Of a DNA stretch of 25,000 bases, positions 1 through 6,835 are shown in pieces. Location of the stretch: the IMG/VR virus record IMGVR_UViG_3300032046_000207, positions 1 through 25,000 of that record. The stretch is one strand, 5' to 3'. The position numbers and the translations under genes are program-made. The notes under the pieces were generated by a model. That model did not search any database, was not told where the DNA came from, and saw only the letters and a list, made by a program, of their open reading frames with translations. The stretch comes from a virus. Within the stretch, counting starts at the first letter, position 1, and every line of letters starts with the position of its first letter.

Positions 1-340
1 ACCCTACCTCATCTAAATCGGGCATCTTACCTTCAGCCAATTCGCGTTCCCACTTATCAGCCAGGGGGTCAATAACCTTATGGTCGCCCAATATCTTGTT
101 GAGCGCATCCAGCGCCGGCATCGCCGCTTTAGCCTCAATTTCTCCAGCTTCCAAACGCTCCACAATTCGTTCACGTTCACTGTGCATATCCTCGAACATT
201 TCCAATTGCCATTCAACCCAACTACGGGTCATAAACAAACGGTCATTGGTAGGCCGTTTGTACTTATCGACCCACCATTTGCGGATCATGTAATCGTTGG
301 TCTGTACGTTCTTCTTTGCTTGCCTCCTAAGCCTGTCCAT
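1..340 (-). CDS. Probable second tail assembly chaperone ORF (3' end outside window)
   Basis: The frame is open from an ATG at 338-340 to the window edge, giving 113 codons without a stop. The product starts MDRLRRQAKKNVQTNDYMIR and is charged and helical, rich in Glu, Lys and Arg, with no membrane segment. The ATG lies inside the last codons of the preceding ORF (stop at 327-329), a 14-base overlap. In contractile-tailed phages the slot after the tail tube normally holds two overlapping chaperone ORFs that guide tape-measure assembly, the second often made by frameshifting; that is the basis for the call. A weak GGGA lies 4 bases before the ATG, so translational coupling or a +1 shift from the upstream frame are both possible. 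An AGGAGG inside the gene has no start codon at a suitable distance. The family is inferred from position only. Confidence 0.6.
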   Translation of the reverse strand, partial: MDRLRRQAKKNVQTNDYMIRKWWVDKYKRPTNDRLFMTRSWVEWQLEMFEDMHSERERIVERLEAGEIEAKAAMPALDALNKILGDHKVIDPLADKWERELAEGKMPDLDEVG

Positions 341-815
341 GTTCCCGAAAAAATTGCTCAAAGTCGACCACCTTTTCATATACCGCTTGAATAAGGGGTA
401 CGCCGTCAATAAGGCTCATCGGATCTTTGAACCAGTCAGGCCGCTTGTCCAGACAATAGCTTAGCCGACTTACGATGAAAGCAATTTCATCGGTGAGTGC
501 GTCTAGCGAATCTTTGGACGTACTGCCGGTCATACGTGCTTGCATAACGCCAGCTTTCACGAGGTCCATAGGCGTAGGGAAATGGGTAGTGAAAACACCC
601 TTCCACTGTTTGCCACGAGTATCTTTCCAGTCAAAAGGGAAGGTGAAAGGATTCCTAGACCGAATATCGTCTTTGGCGTCTTGCTCAGCAATTGGTTTGT
701 CAGCCATCACTGCATCATCTGCTTGCGCCTTGAGGTCGTCAGTTGTCGTTGCTTCCATCAAATGGGTTGGGGTTAGCCGCTGTCTCAATTCTTCTGGGGT
801 TACTGTCGTATTCAT
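327..815 (-). CDS. Probable tail assembly chaperone, first ORF
   Basis: A 162-residue soluble, mostly helical acidic protein lying directly after the tail tube gene and overlapping a second ORF at its 3' end. The N-terminal 50 residues are low-complexity and acidic, with no signal peptide. The central part has an aromatic stretch (NPFTFPFDWKDTRGKQWKG, about residues 55-73), and helices rich in charged residues follow. This position and the overlap with the next ORF are typical of the tail assembly chaperone that coats the tape measure before the tube polymerises. The start is an ATG at 813-815, preceded by GGGAG at about 8 bases. A 140-base leader with two hairpins separates it from the tail tube. 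No catalytic motif is seen. Identification rests mainly on synteny. Confidence 0.6.
   Translation of the reverse strand: MNTTVTPEELRQRLTPTHLMEATTTDDLKAQADDAVMADKPIAEQDAKDDIRSRNPFTFPFDWKDTRGKQWKGVFTTHFPTPMDLVKAGVMQARMTGSTSKDSLDALTDEIAFIVSRLSYCLDKRPDWFKDPMSLIDGVPLIQAVYEKVVDFEQFFREHGQA
347..356 (-). promoter_or_regulatory. Possible +1 frameshift site in tail chaperone overlap
   Basis: Reading leftward, the upstream chaperone frame runs CAA TTT TTT CGG just before its stop. The T6 run (348-353) followed by C lets a Phe tRNA on TTT re-pair one base forward, with TTC as the next codon. The frame reached is that of the downstream ORF, whose codons are offset by +1 (equivalent to -2). It is open from this point and would join the two products as ...FEQFF-GNMDRL.... 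Programmed shifts between chaperone ORFs are well known, usually -1, less often +1 or -2. No stimulatory structure was identified, so the site remains a hypothesis. Confidence 0.35.
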
Positions 816-888
816 TGGGTCGCTCCCTGTAAAAGTTGTGAGAGCTACCTTGCCATTATCCTAAAAAATAGTCACGAGTTGAAATGCA

Positions 889-912
889 AAGGCCAGCGTG
901 AAAGCTGGCCTT
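889..912 (-). terminator. Hairpin after tail tube gene, possible weak terminator
   Basis: A perfect 9-bp stem (889-897 paired with 904-912, AAGGCCAGC/GCTGGCCTT) with a 6-base loop. On the minus strand it is followed by TTTGCATTTC, a poor T-tract, with a T6 run about 18 bases further on. It lies after the tail tube stop and before the chaperone gene. It could reduce read-through from the abundant tube mRNA or protect its 3' end. The imperfect T-tract makes full termination doubtful. Confidence 0.5.
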
Positions 913-917
913 GCTAC

Positions 918-935
918 CTACCGCCTAAGCGGTAG
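918..935 (-). other. Short 7-bp hairpin following tail tube stop codon
   Basis: CTACCGC (918-924) and GCGGTAG (929-935) form a perfect 7-bp stem with a four-base loop. It lies about 20 bases past the tail tube stop and 5 bases before the 889-912 hairpin in the direction of transcription. No T-tract follows it. The two hairpins in series look like a 3' stabiliser or a two-part attenuator between structural genes made in very different amounts. Confidence 0.45.
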
Positions 936-955
936 GGGGGATTTGCTTAATATGC

Positions 956-1399
956 CTAGATTTCACTTTCATCGCGGCACCTAATGGCGTTGAAAGTACA
1001 ATCTTCTCCGACTACGCCACGAGCATCAACCGTCCAGTTGTGACTTTGTACTTTGACTTGCTCCAACGTAGCAAAGATTTTGCCGGTCTTGCTATCTTCG
1101 ATGGTTGCTACCAAATCGCCGGTAACCAAAATATTTTCTAAATGGGCAGAAGTATTGTTCCCTGTATTTGGGAACCAACCCTTGGACTTAATAGTCTCAC
1201 CGATGATTCGGAACATGGAAGCGGTGAAAGTCACTCGATAGGCAATCGGGGCAAACTCTTCTACCTCGATATTATCTAGCACCTCAATTGGATCGTACTG
1301 GATTTCTTCTGAAACGTTGACGTTCCTAGCATACCCGACTTTCACGCCGTTAATCGAAAAGCGGGCTCTTGCCCCGGTAAACAGTCTGCCTTTTTCCAT
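956..1399 (-). CDS. Tail tube protein (contractile tail)
   Basis: A 147-residue beta-rich protein directly downstream of the tail sheath, the usual sheath-tube order of contractile phages. It starts MEKGRLFTGARARFSINGVK, a glycine-spaced beta strand pattern typical of XkdM/DUF2001-type tube proteins. The middle (about 65-95) holds an amphipathic segment (MFRIIGETIKSKGW), followed by paired strands (GDLVATIEDSKTGKIFATLE). The length is normal for tube subunits, which stack as hexameric rings inside the sheath. The ATG at 1397-1399 has GAGGG about 5 bases upstream and is 18 bases from the sheath stop, so the two are probably co-transcribed. Hairpins follow the stop codon. The family is assigned from context and sequence pattern. 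Confidence 0.8.
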   Translation of the reverse strand: MEKGRLFTGARARFSINGVKVGYARNVNVSEEIQYDPIEVLDNIEVEEFAPIAYRVTFTASMFRIIGETIKSKGWFPNTGNNTSAHLENILVTGDLVATIEDSKTGKIFATLEQVKVQSHNWTVDARGVVGEDCTFNAIRCRDESEI

Positions 1400-1417
1400 G
1401 ATAGCCCTCGTTATCGG

Positions 1418-3724
1418 TTACGCCGCGCTCTGGCGAATCGTTACCAAGTGGATAGTATTTTTGACGAAGTTGATCGGAAGGATCGGCGCCATTTCTACCG
1501 AGACCTCCAAAACATCAACCACCAAATCAAGAGACAAACTACGATAGGCAACAAGGATCGAGGCATCCACCAATAAGCCTAAGGTGCCAATAGCTATGCC
1601 CTTGCCCGCATTGATGGTCCCTGCGAATCCCTTTTTGCCAACAGACGCTTCCATGTTGGAACGAAAGTTGAAAGTTGCATAATCCACTGCCTGGTTGACG
1701 CTACCCTCGGTGAACGCGATATTGTTGGTGCTCAAGTGGGTAGTGATATTTCGCACTACACGACGCCCAACACCCTCCACGTTCTCAAGGAATAGCAAAC
1801 CTGCTTGAATCATCTCGTCCGCGTCGTCCGTGGGGTTCCACGAGGCGTCCTGACGGAAGGACAGCACATTAGCATACTTGAAGGTCAAAGGTGTGCCTAC
1901 GGGCGCCCCAGCCTGCATACCAGCGATTACCGCGGCATGGAAGGGAGCGCTAAACTCTTGCCGCTCGCCCGCCGTGTTGTACCGCTCAATAGCTTGAGCC
2001 ACCGCGCGAATATGCCGGGTATTGAGGTCCACGATCTGGGACTTAGCCTCTGTCTTGGTAGCTACATCGGTCATAGCCGTATTCATGAGCCCAACAAAAC
2101 CATCACGCTCTGACCGACCAATGCCGCCCATGTAAGCGCAATGGGCATCCAAAGCCGCGGCAACCGCGGGATCTGGGGTTAGCACGACAACGCTATTCAC
2201 GCGCATGCGCTTAAGCAAATTCAAACCGCGCTGCCAATCCGCGAATAACGCCGTACCTTCGCTACCACCCGCCAAGAATATTGGTGAAGTGGTGTTGCTT
2301 GGGGCTCCACCGTAAGCACCCGCCGAGTAGCTGGCAGTAATGTACTGGCTATTCTGGTTAATCCACGTTTTGCACGCATAAAGGTCCGCGTAGAACGCGG
2401 GGTTAACCGGATCCAGACAACTAACGGCGGCTACCGTGACATCCAAGTCACCCAAGGCAAAACTGGTAGAGCCTGTAACCAGCGTGCAAACAAAGCCGCC
2501 GACGCTAGTCACATGACGCGCGTTGAAATAATCGGCCATCTTGAGCAACGTTTTTTGGGTAGCTACTTTCGCCCATGCCGCTACACCAGAAGCGGTAACG
2601 GTACGAGCTGCTTGTACTTCACCCAAAACAATAGCAGTAATCTGCGACCAAATAGCCGTACCGACCACAGCGGTAGCCCCGTTCAATGTCAGTTTCTCAA
2701 GAGCAATTGCCCCTGAAGTATTCAAACCTACAAGGATCAAGTCCTTGGTGGTAGCTCCATCGGCGACTACAGTCACAGCCCCGGCCCCGTACATGGTAAC
2801 ACCGGGTTTAAGTCCCTTCACAGAATTGACGCCAGAGGCGACGGTAAAGACCGTAGCGCCACCGGGAGTTGCGCGTACAGTAACAGCACCAACAGTAGTG
2901 CCCGCGATTGAAGCGCCCAGCACCTTACCCGCACCCCAAAGTTGAGCGCCGATAACTACGGTAGTACCAGCCAAAGTCAGCACTTCACGCTTAGCCGCGC
3001 CCGTAGCATCCAATCCGTAAATGGTGATTTTCTGGCCTACGTCGGCAGCGCTAGCCGAAAGCACTTCTACCGCACCGGACACGGCGAGCGGAGTAGTGAC
3101 ATCGGAATCTAACCCAAGTACCGCGCGAGTAGCCAACGCTTTGACTTCGCCGCCAGCCACCACTTGCGCAGTCATCGTATCCCAACCGTTGGTGGGCTTG
3201 ACGTACTTGAGGTTAAACATGGTATCGCCGCCCACGTTATCTTGGGCTTCGGTAACATCCTCAAAAATGACGGTAAGCTGTTTGCCCTTGGTAGTGCCCG
3301 TACCAACGCTCACTTGCAATTGCTCGGTGAACGCGCCGTAATCTTTGGATACCAGGGACAAAGCCGAGCCATAAGCATTGGCCAACACGGCGGCTGACTG
3401 GGTAGCGGGATTGACTTTCATCGCCACCATTTGTAGTGCGCCGCCCTGGATATCCGGATCTTTGGCGGGAGCAAACACCATATCCGCCACTTCGCGAAGA
3501 TCGCCACTACGGAAAAGCTGACGGGCTTTTTCAGGCCGGTTAATAACCAAAAAGTCTTTGGTTTCTTCGATAGTTGATACCGGCTTGCCCCCTTCAGCGG
3601 TGCCAAGTACGGCCACGATACCCGTAGAGCCTAGCCCCACAGATTCCAACCCTGAAGGGTCTACTTCGCTGTAAGAACCGGGAACGCTAGTAATCCTACC
3701 CTGAAAGAATAGTGTCGATGCCAT
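1418..3724 (-). CDS. Contractile tail sheath protein with duplicated inserted module
   Basis: A 768-residue protein with the sheath signature. The N-terminus GRITSVPGSYSEVDPSG is the strand that weaves between neighbouring subunits. The C-terminal part (about 610-768) has the conserved FKYANVLSFRQDASW, the GVGRRVVRNITTHL segment and a terminal strand pair ending NTIHLVTIRQSAA. Many phage sheaths are about 390-660 residues, so this one is long. The extra length lies at about 209-380, where two beta-rich, Ala/Thr/Gly-rich repeats occur (about 227-285 and 323-380, sharing G-L-x-x-x-G-A ... LTL-x-G-x-T-x-V-V-G). These probably project from the sheath surface. The ATG at 3722-3724 has AGGAG at 9 bases. 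The tail tube gene follows after 18 bases. Contraction of this sheath drives the tube through the host envelope. Confidence 0.92.
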   Translation of the reverse strand: MASTLFFQGRITSVPGSYSEVDPSGLESVGLGSTGIVAVLGTAEGGKPVSTIEETKDFLVINRPEKARQLFRSGDLREVADMVFAPAKDPDIQGGALQMVAMKVNPATQSAAVLANAYGSALSLVSKDYGAFTEQLQVSVGTGTTKGKQLTVIFEDVTEAQDNVGGDTMFNLKYVKPTNGWDTMTAQVVAGGEVKALATRAVLGLDSDVTTPLAVSGAVEVLSASAADVGQKITIYGLDATGAAKREVLTLAGTTVVIGAQLWGAGKVLGASIAGTTVGAVTVRATPGGATVFTVASGVNSVKGLKPGVTMYGAGAVTVVADGATTKDLILVGLNTSGAIALEKLTLNGATAVVGTAIWSQITAIVLGEVQAARTVTASGVAAWAKVATQKTLLKMADYFNARHVTSVGGFVCTLVTGSTSFALGDLDVTVAAVSCLDPVNPAFYADLYACKTWINQNSQYITASYSAGAYGGAPSNTTSPIFLAGGSEGTALFADWQRGLNLLKRMRVNSVVVLTPDPAVAAALDAHCAYMGGIGRSERDGFVGLMNTAMTDVATKTEAKSQIVDLNTRHIRAVAQAIERYNTAGERQEFSAPFHAAVIAGMQAGAPVGTPLTFKYANVLSFRQDASWNPTDDADEMIQAGLLFLENVEGVGRRVVRNITTHLSTNNIAFTEGSVNQAVDYATFNFRSNMEASVGKKGFAGTINAGKGIAIGTLGLLVDASILVAYRSLSLDLVVDVLEVSVEMAPILPINFVKNTIHLVTIRQSAA

Positions 3725-3741
3725 TTGCCCTACTCCTAGAC

Positions 3742-4083
3742 TCAGCCAATCGGCTTACCTTGGAACTTTTTGTATTCAGCGTGCCACGCTTCAACCGACA
3801 TAGCCGCGAGGTTTTGACGGCGGGCATGACTAACGAACCCCGCCATTTGATCCCATTTATGCCCGCACAACGTTATGTAAACCCTGAGAGCTACCGTATC
3901 CGCGGGACAAGCAACAAACTCTGGAATCGCTTCTGCTTTTTCTTCAGTGGTAATCTCTGGAATCGCTTCGGTGGGAATCTCTGGAATCGGCTCACGCTCA
4001 TAGGTAACTACGGGTTCGCCAGTCATCTCGGGTTCAACATCGGCCAGCCTGCCAATTCCGTTGTTGTACTGCTTTTTAGCCAT
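3742..4083 (-). CDS. Small Glu/Pro-rich protein upstream of tail sheath, unknown
   Basis: A 113-residue protein lying between the tail terminator-like gene (8-base overlap) and the sheath. The N-terminal half (about 18-57) is acidic, Pro-rich and repetitive, with three copies of the tripeptide IPE encoded by the same nine bases, ATTCCAGAG. The C-terminal half (about 58-113) looks folded, with ACPADTVALRVYITLCGHKW and an amphipathic helix SVEAWHAEYKKFQ. The ATG at 4081-4083 has GGAG 8 bases upstream. I do not recognise a family. The composition suggests a flexible linker plus a small helical domain. An accessory tail or neck protein is possible from position. Confidence 0.75.
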   Translation of the reverse strand: MAKKQYNNGIGRLADVEPEMTGEPVVTYEREPIPEIPTEAIPEITTEEKAEAIPEFVACPADTVALRVYITLCGHKWDQMAGFVSHARRQNLAAMSVEAWHAEYKKFQGKPIG

Positions 4084-4747
4084 TCTCAGTCTCCGTAGCT
4101 ATTGTAACCAATGTCTTGACTCCACCAACATCGCTAGGACTACCGCTTTTGTCAACGTGTATTCCAGATACCCTAAAGGCTTTACCTAGCTTGGTATCTT
4201 TGGCCACAGTCAAGAATTCAGCACGGCAAGACACCGCTAATTGCCTGATGAAAAAGTGTTCTGGCATATACCTAGGGTCTGGCGCCAAGTCGGCACCGGA
4301 AAGGGTAAGCCCGTAAACGCCGTAGGGTATGAACGTAGGCTTGGCTTGCAGGATGATCGCCTTAACCACCTCGTAAATATATTGGCACACGTCGGGATGT
4401 TCTGTGATGCAAACTATGTGGAAGGTATGCTCCCACAAAGCCGTGTATTGGGTAGCCCCGAAATCTTCGTCCAGTTCATCCAGCACGTTGCCAGCTTCAT
4501 CACCTATGACGGCATCGGCCTCACGTTCGCCGGCTAGCAGGATAGAGATAACTGGAGTCGTTTGATCGGTGCGCGCGTAGCCATGCACTACAGTAGGTGG
4601 CTTGGCAGCAAAGAAAGCTTGGATACCTGCTACCTCAGTATCGTCCAGCTCGAAATTCTTTCTGAACAAGTCGTCCAGGATAGACGGATCCGCTTTGATT
4701 GCGTCCAACCCCGATACCAATGCTTTGTAGAGCAATCGTTGTATCAT
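4076..4747 (-). CDS. Probable tail terminator / tail completion protein
   Basis: A 223-residue soluble alpha/beta protein translated by an ATGA overlap with the preceding neck gene. It begins with a helix (MIQRLLYKALVSGLDAI). The central segment ALWEHTFHIVCITEHPDVCQ (about 106-125) followed by an amphipathic helix (YIYEVVKAIILQAK) is the pattern of tail terminator proteins, which cap the tube and stop its elongation. It lies just before the tail sheath block, next to an HK97 gp10-like protein, where such a gene is expected. The length is above that of lambda gpU-type terminators but similar to larger myoviral versions. There is no strong Shine-Dalgarno sequence, so coupling to the upstream gene is likely. 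The exact neck role is inferred. Confidence 0.6.
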   Translation of the reverse strand: MIQRLLYKALVSGLDAIKADPSILDDLFRKNFELDDTEVAGIQAFFAAKPPTVVHGYARTDQTTPVISILLAGEREADAVIGDEAGNVLDELDEDFGATQYTALWEHTFHIVCITEHPDVCQYIYEVVKAIILQAKPTFIPYGVYGLTLSGADLAPDPRYMPEHFFIRQLAVSCRAEFLTVAKDTKLGKAFRVSGIHVDKSGSPSDVGGVKTLVTIATETENG

Positions 4748-5586
4748 CGAATGCTATCTACATACGCCTGGAAAGCCATAGGCGCAAGGCGGGTCGATAC
4801 GTAGTCAGCCACTTCATGCGCTAAATTGGCTCCAGGGGTCGCTGGGCGTATCCAGGGACTGGACCCGGTAGGGTTACCCTGTCCATCCACGGAAATCGTC
4901 CTAAACGTCATGTATTGGCTCTGTGGCTTGTTTAAAATGTCGATATGCGCCCCGTAAGTCTTTTGTAGTTTGACCATGCCTTGATAAGGATTTGTGGCAT
5001 GGTACGGTTTGAGCTTGGGTACTTGTGGCGCGTCTAAACGTTCACCCCATGCTGTCTTGCCGGTATACGGATCGCTCAAAGATGGTGCCAATTTCTTGGC
5101 CGCGTTGTAAATATCTTTTCCGAACTGTTTGGCCAGCCCCGGTCCTAAGAGTTTTTCCAAAGCTTTGCCCATAGGCGCACCATGCGCGCCCGCACCCGGC
5201 GTACGATGCCTGAAGGGAATAGCGCGATAATAGCCGCCATCTTTATTTTGGTGTTTCCCTTTTTGACCTAAGGGGACGGTAGGCACGTTTGGCCCCAGTA
5301 GCGTATCGTGCATATCCTTGGCGCCCATCCCCTTTTCCAGCAAATTCGGCAACATGCCCACCAACGAAATCACCGCGGTATCCATTGATTGCCAGTCAAC
5401 CGGCTGTATGCCGTTGATATACTCGGTCTTGGTCGTGTGAAAATGTTGACCGGCTAGCTTTATCCAGTGATCGCGGGCCGCGTCTACGATGTCCCGCATT
5501 ACCTCTAAAATAGCGTTTTCGTTTAACGCTGATACCAATTCCAAAGGAATCAGATTTTCAAGATTGAGTACGGTAATCTCAATCAT
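4744..5586 (-). CDS. Probable neck / tail-completion protein (HK97 gp10-like)
   Basis: A 280-residue protein in an ATGA overlap on both sides, so it is tightly coupled to its neighbours. The N-terminal third (about 25-60) is an amphipathic helix pattern with DAARDHWIKLAGQHFHTTK, resembling the helix of HK97 gp10 / minor tail proteins. The middle is Gly/Pro/Lys-rich and loop-like. The C-terminal part has YQGMVKLQKTYG, then YMTFRTISV, SSPWIRPATPG and a final helix ANLAHEVADYVSTRLAP, a layout seen in virion-morphogenesis proteins of this class. These proteins join the completed head to the tail. No catalytic residues are evident. The assignment comes from sequence pattern plus its place between head closure and tail terminator genes. 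Confidence 0.6.
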   Translation of the reverse strand: MIEITVLNLENLIPLELVSALNENAILEVMRDIVDAARDHWIKLAGQHFHTTKTEYINGIQPVDWQSMDTAVISLVGMLPNLLEKGMGAKDMHDTLLGPNVPTVPLGQKGKHQNKDGGYYRAIPFRHRTPGAGAHGAPMGKALEKLLGPGLAKQFGKDIYNAAKKLAPSLSDPYTGKTAWGERLDAPQVPKLKPYHATNPYQGMVKLQKTYGAHIDILNKPQSQYMTFRTISVDGQGNPTGSSPWIRPATPGANLAHEVADYVSTRLAPMAFQAYVDSIR

Positions 5587-6398
5587 ATCAAAAATTCGTA
5601 GCGCACTACGCCTTGCACCGGCAGTTCTACGGGTTCGCCTTGCGGTGTAAGCGGTTGCTTGATTTTGAACTTAGTCAACGTACTACGCACAGCGTGTGGG
5701 TGCTCGATTACCCGGTACGTTGGGTGCGTGAGATAGTGACAGACTATGGGAGTTTCCACCTTAGGCCCCTTTCCTGCACGCCACATAATATCCCCGACCA
5801 CCACGTCAAAATCCGTACCCTCTATGTAAATTGTGCTGATATCCCGCACGATGTTAGATTGCACCACCGGGTACTTGGTTTTGAAAAGTGGCCCCGCTGT
5901 CCGTTTGATTATCTGGCTGTAAACTATGCGCGCATCCAAACAGGTAATGCGGTCGTAGTAGCCCAATTTGTTTTCGCATCGAACGGTCAGCATAGACATG
6001 CCTTCCATCCATGGACCCATTTGGTCTAAAGCGTTTTGCTTTCCAGAGATACCCGTCATAATCCCATGGATGACCGCGGCGTGGTCGCCTACGAATTTAG
6101 TTTGTATCTCATCCAGAGGCCCAATGATTTTAGGATTGCTTGCCGCGGCCTCAGGCTTAAAGAATATCCAGCCTAGTCCTTCGCATAGCGGGCAATTGGG
6201 ATCGTTCTGGTCTGTCTGGTCGTTAAGGCTTTTGCAAGGACATTGGCACGTGCGACTCCAGGCAATGCGATAGCCTTTGGCCTCAATCGCTTGGATCCAC
6301 ATATCGTTGCGGAAATCGGCACGAACCAAATCTTTGACGCCTGTAGGCAGGCCGGTTACGCCGGCACGAACACGTGTATTCTTTTTGAGCACTGGCAT
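5583..6398 (-). CDS. Putative head-closure/neck protein with zinc-knuckle motif
   Basis: A 271-residue protein with a Cys cluster near the N-terminus (CQCPC at 51-55 and CPLCEGLGWIF at 69-79). The second half resembles the CxxCxGxG unit of DnaJ zinc fingers, so a bound zinc is plausible. The rest is beta-rich, with several strand-turn-strand pieces (TFDVVVGDI-like at about 196-206, and RYEFLI at the C-terminus). Its place between the connector and gp10-like genes suggests head closure or neck assembly. The ATG at 6396-6398 has no clear Shine-Dalgarno sequence and follows the G-rich tandem repeat, so initiation there may be weak or controlled. The stop overlaps the next start as ATGA. The function is inferred from position; I do not recognise the family. 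Confidence 0.55.
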   Translation of the reverse strand: MPVLKKNTRVRAGVTGLPTGVKDLVRADFRNDMWIQAIEAKGYRIAWSRTCQCPCKSLNDQTDQNDPNCPLCEGLGWIFFKPEAAASNPKIIGPLDEIQTKFVGDHAAVIHGIMTGISGKQNALDQMGPWMEGMSMLTVRCENKLGYYDRITCLDARIVYSQIIKRTAGPLFKTKYPVVQSNIVRDISTIYIEGTDFDVVVGDIMWRAGKGPKVETPIVCHYLTHPTYRVIEHPHAVRSTLTKFKIKQPLTPQGEPVELPVQGVVRYEFLI

Positions 6399-6419
6399 GC
6401 GGCCAGTCTAGCGCAACAA

Positions 6420-6474
6420 GGGGGTAGTTGTCTTGGGGTTAGGGGGTAGTTGTCTTGGGGTTAGGGGGTAGTTG
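6420..6474. repeat. 22-bp G-rich tandem repeat, 2.5 copies
   Basis: The unit GGGGGTAGTTGTCTTGGGGT plus TA is present at 6420-6441 and 6442-6463, with an 11-base partial third copy at 6464-6474. The first two copies are identical. Five runs of 4-5 G occur on the plus strand, spaced by 3 or 10 bases, a pattern able to form a G-quadruplex. The third copy encodes the C-terminus and stop codon of the upstream zinc-knuckle ORF, so the repeat grew from or into its coding end. It sits 22 bases before the start of the neck gene. The leftward mRNA carries the C-rich strand, so any quadruplex would form in DNA. Confidence 0.85.
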
Positions 6475-6811
6475 CGTCAGAAGTAGTGGCTGTTATTTTC
6501 TCAAGATATTTCTGTTTGGTTTTGTAATGGCCTTCAACGCGCTGACCGTGCCCACGTTTATAGGCGTTCCAACCCTTACCAAAACGGAAAGTCACTTTCT
6601 CACCGCAGCCACATTTACAGGTAGGCGCTTCTTGATCCTTGCTGCCGGCTGGGATTTTGGCAACACCATGCCCTTTACAAAATTTTGCCCAACCTCGTAC
6701 ACGTTTCCATTTGACTGGCCGACCGCAGCCACATTGACAAAGCGGAGGGGTATCCCCAGACATAGGAATACGCCCATTAAATGGCAGTCCTTTAGTGCGG
6801 TGTTCAATCAC
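6461..6811 (-). CDS. Tandem CxCGCG zinc-knuckle protein, likely truncated HNH remnant
   Basis: A basic 116-residue ORF with two similar modules, CQCGCGRPVKW...GHG (about 25-50) and CKCGCGEKVTF...GHGQR (about 64-91). Each has three closely spaced Cys and a Gly-His and is probably a small treble-clef DNA-binding knuckle. Such modules accompany HNH and NUMOD-type mobile endonucleases in phages. The listed start is a GTG at 6809-6811 without a good Shine-Dalgarno sequence; an ATG at 6761-6763 is the alternative. Upstream in the same frame, back to the stop of the connector gene, the DNA reads IPLCSSCH, which runs on into VIEHRTK. That is the look of an HNH C-terminal CxxCH element whose N-terminal half is missing. 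The 3' end lies in the tandem repeat. It may be an insertion scar rather than an active gene. Confidence 0.5.
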   Translation of the reverse strand: MIEHRTKGLPFNGRIPMSGDTPPLCQCGCGRPVKWKRVRGWAKFCKGHGVAKIPAGSKDQEAPTCKCGCGEKVTFRFGKGWNAYKRGHGQRVEGHYKTKQKYLEKITATTSDATTP

Positions 6812-6835
6812 ATGGCAACTACTGCAAAGGGGTAT

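Noticed and set aside
13-216. 67-residue minus-strand ORF rich in Arg and Trp at the left edge
   Set aside because: It is a shadow of the longer open frame that starts at 340; its composition is unlike a real protein here.
845-888. GATAAT-like -10 before the first chaperone gene
   Set aside because: The -35 region at 17 bases is poor (TTCAAC), so it is not supported as a promoter.
6420-6474. Telomere-like GGGGTTAGGGGG repeat as a genome end or telomere
   Set aside because: Only 2.5 copies occur inside a continuous gene block, with coding sequence on both sides.
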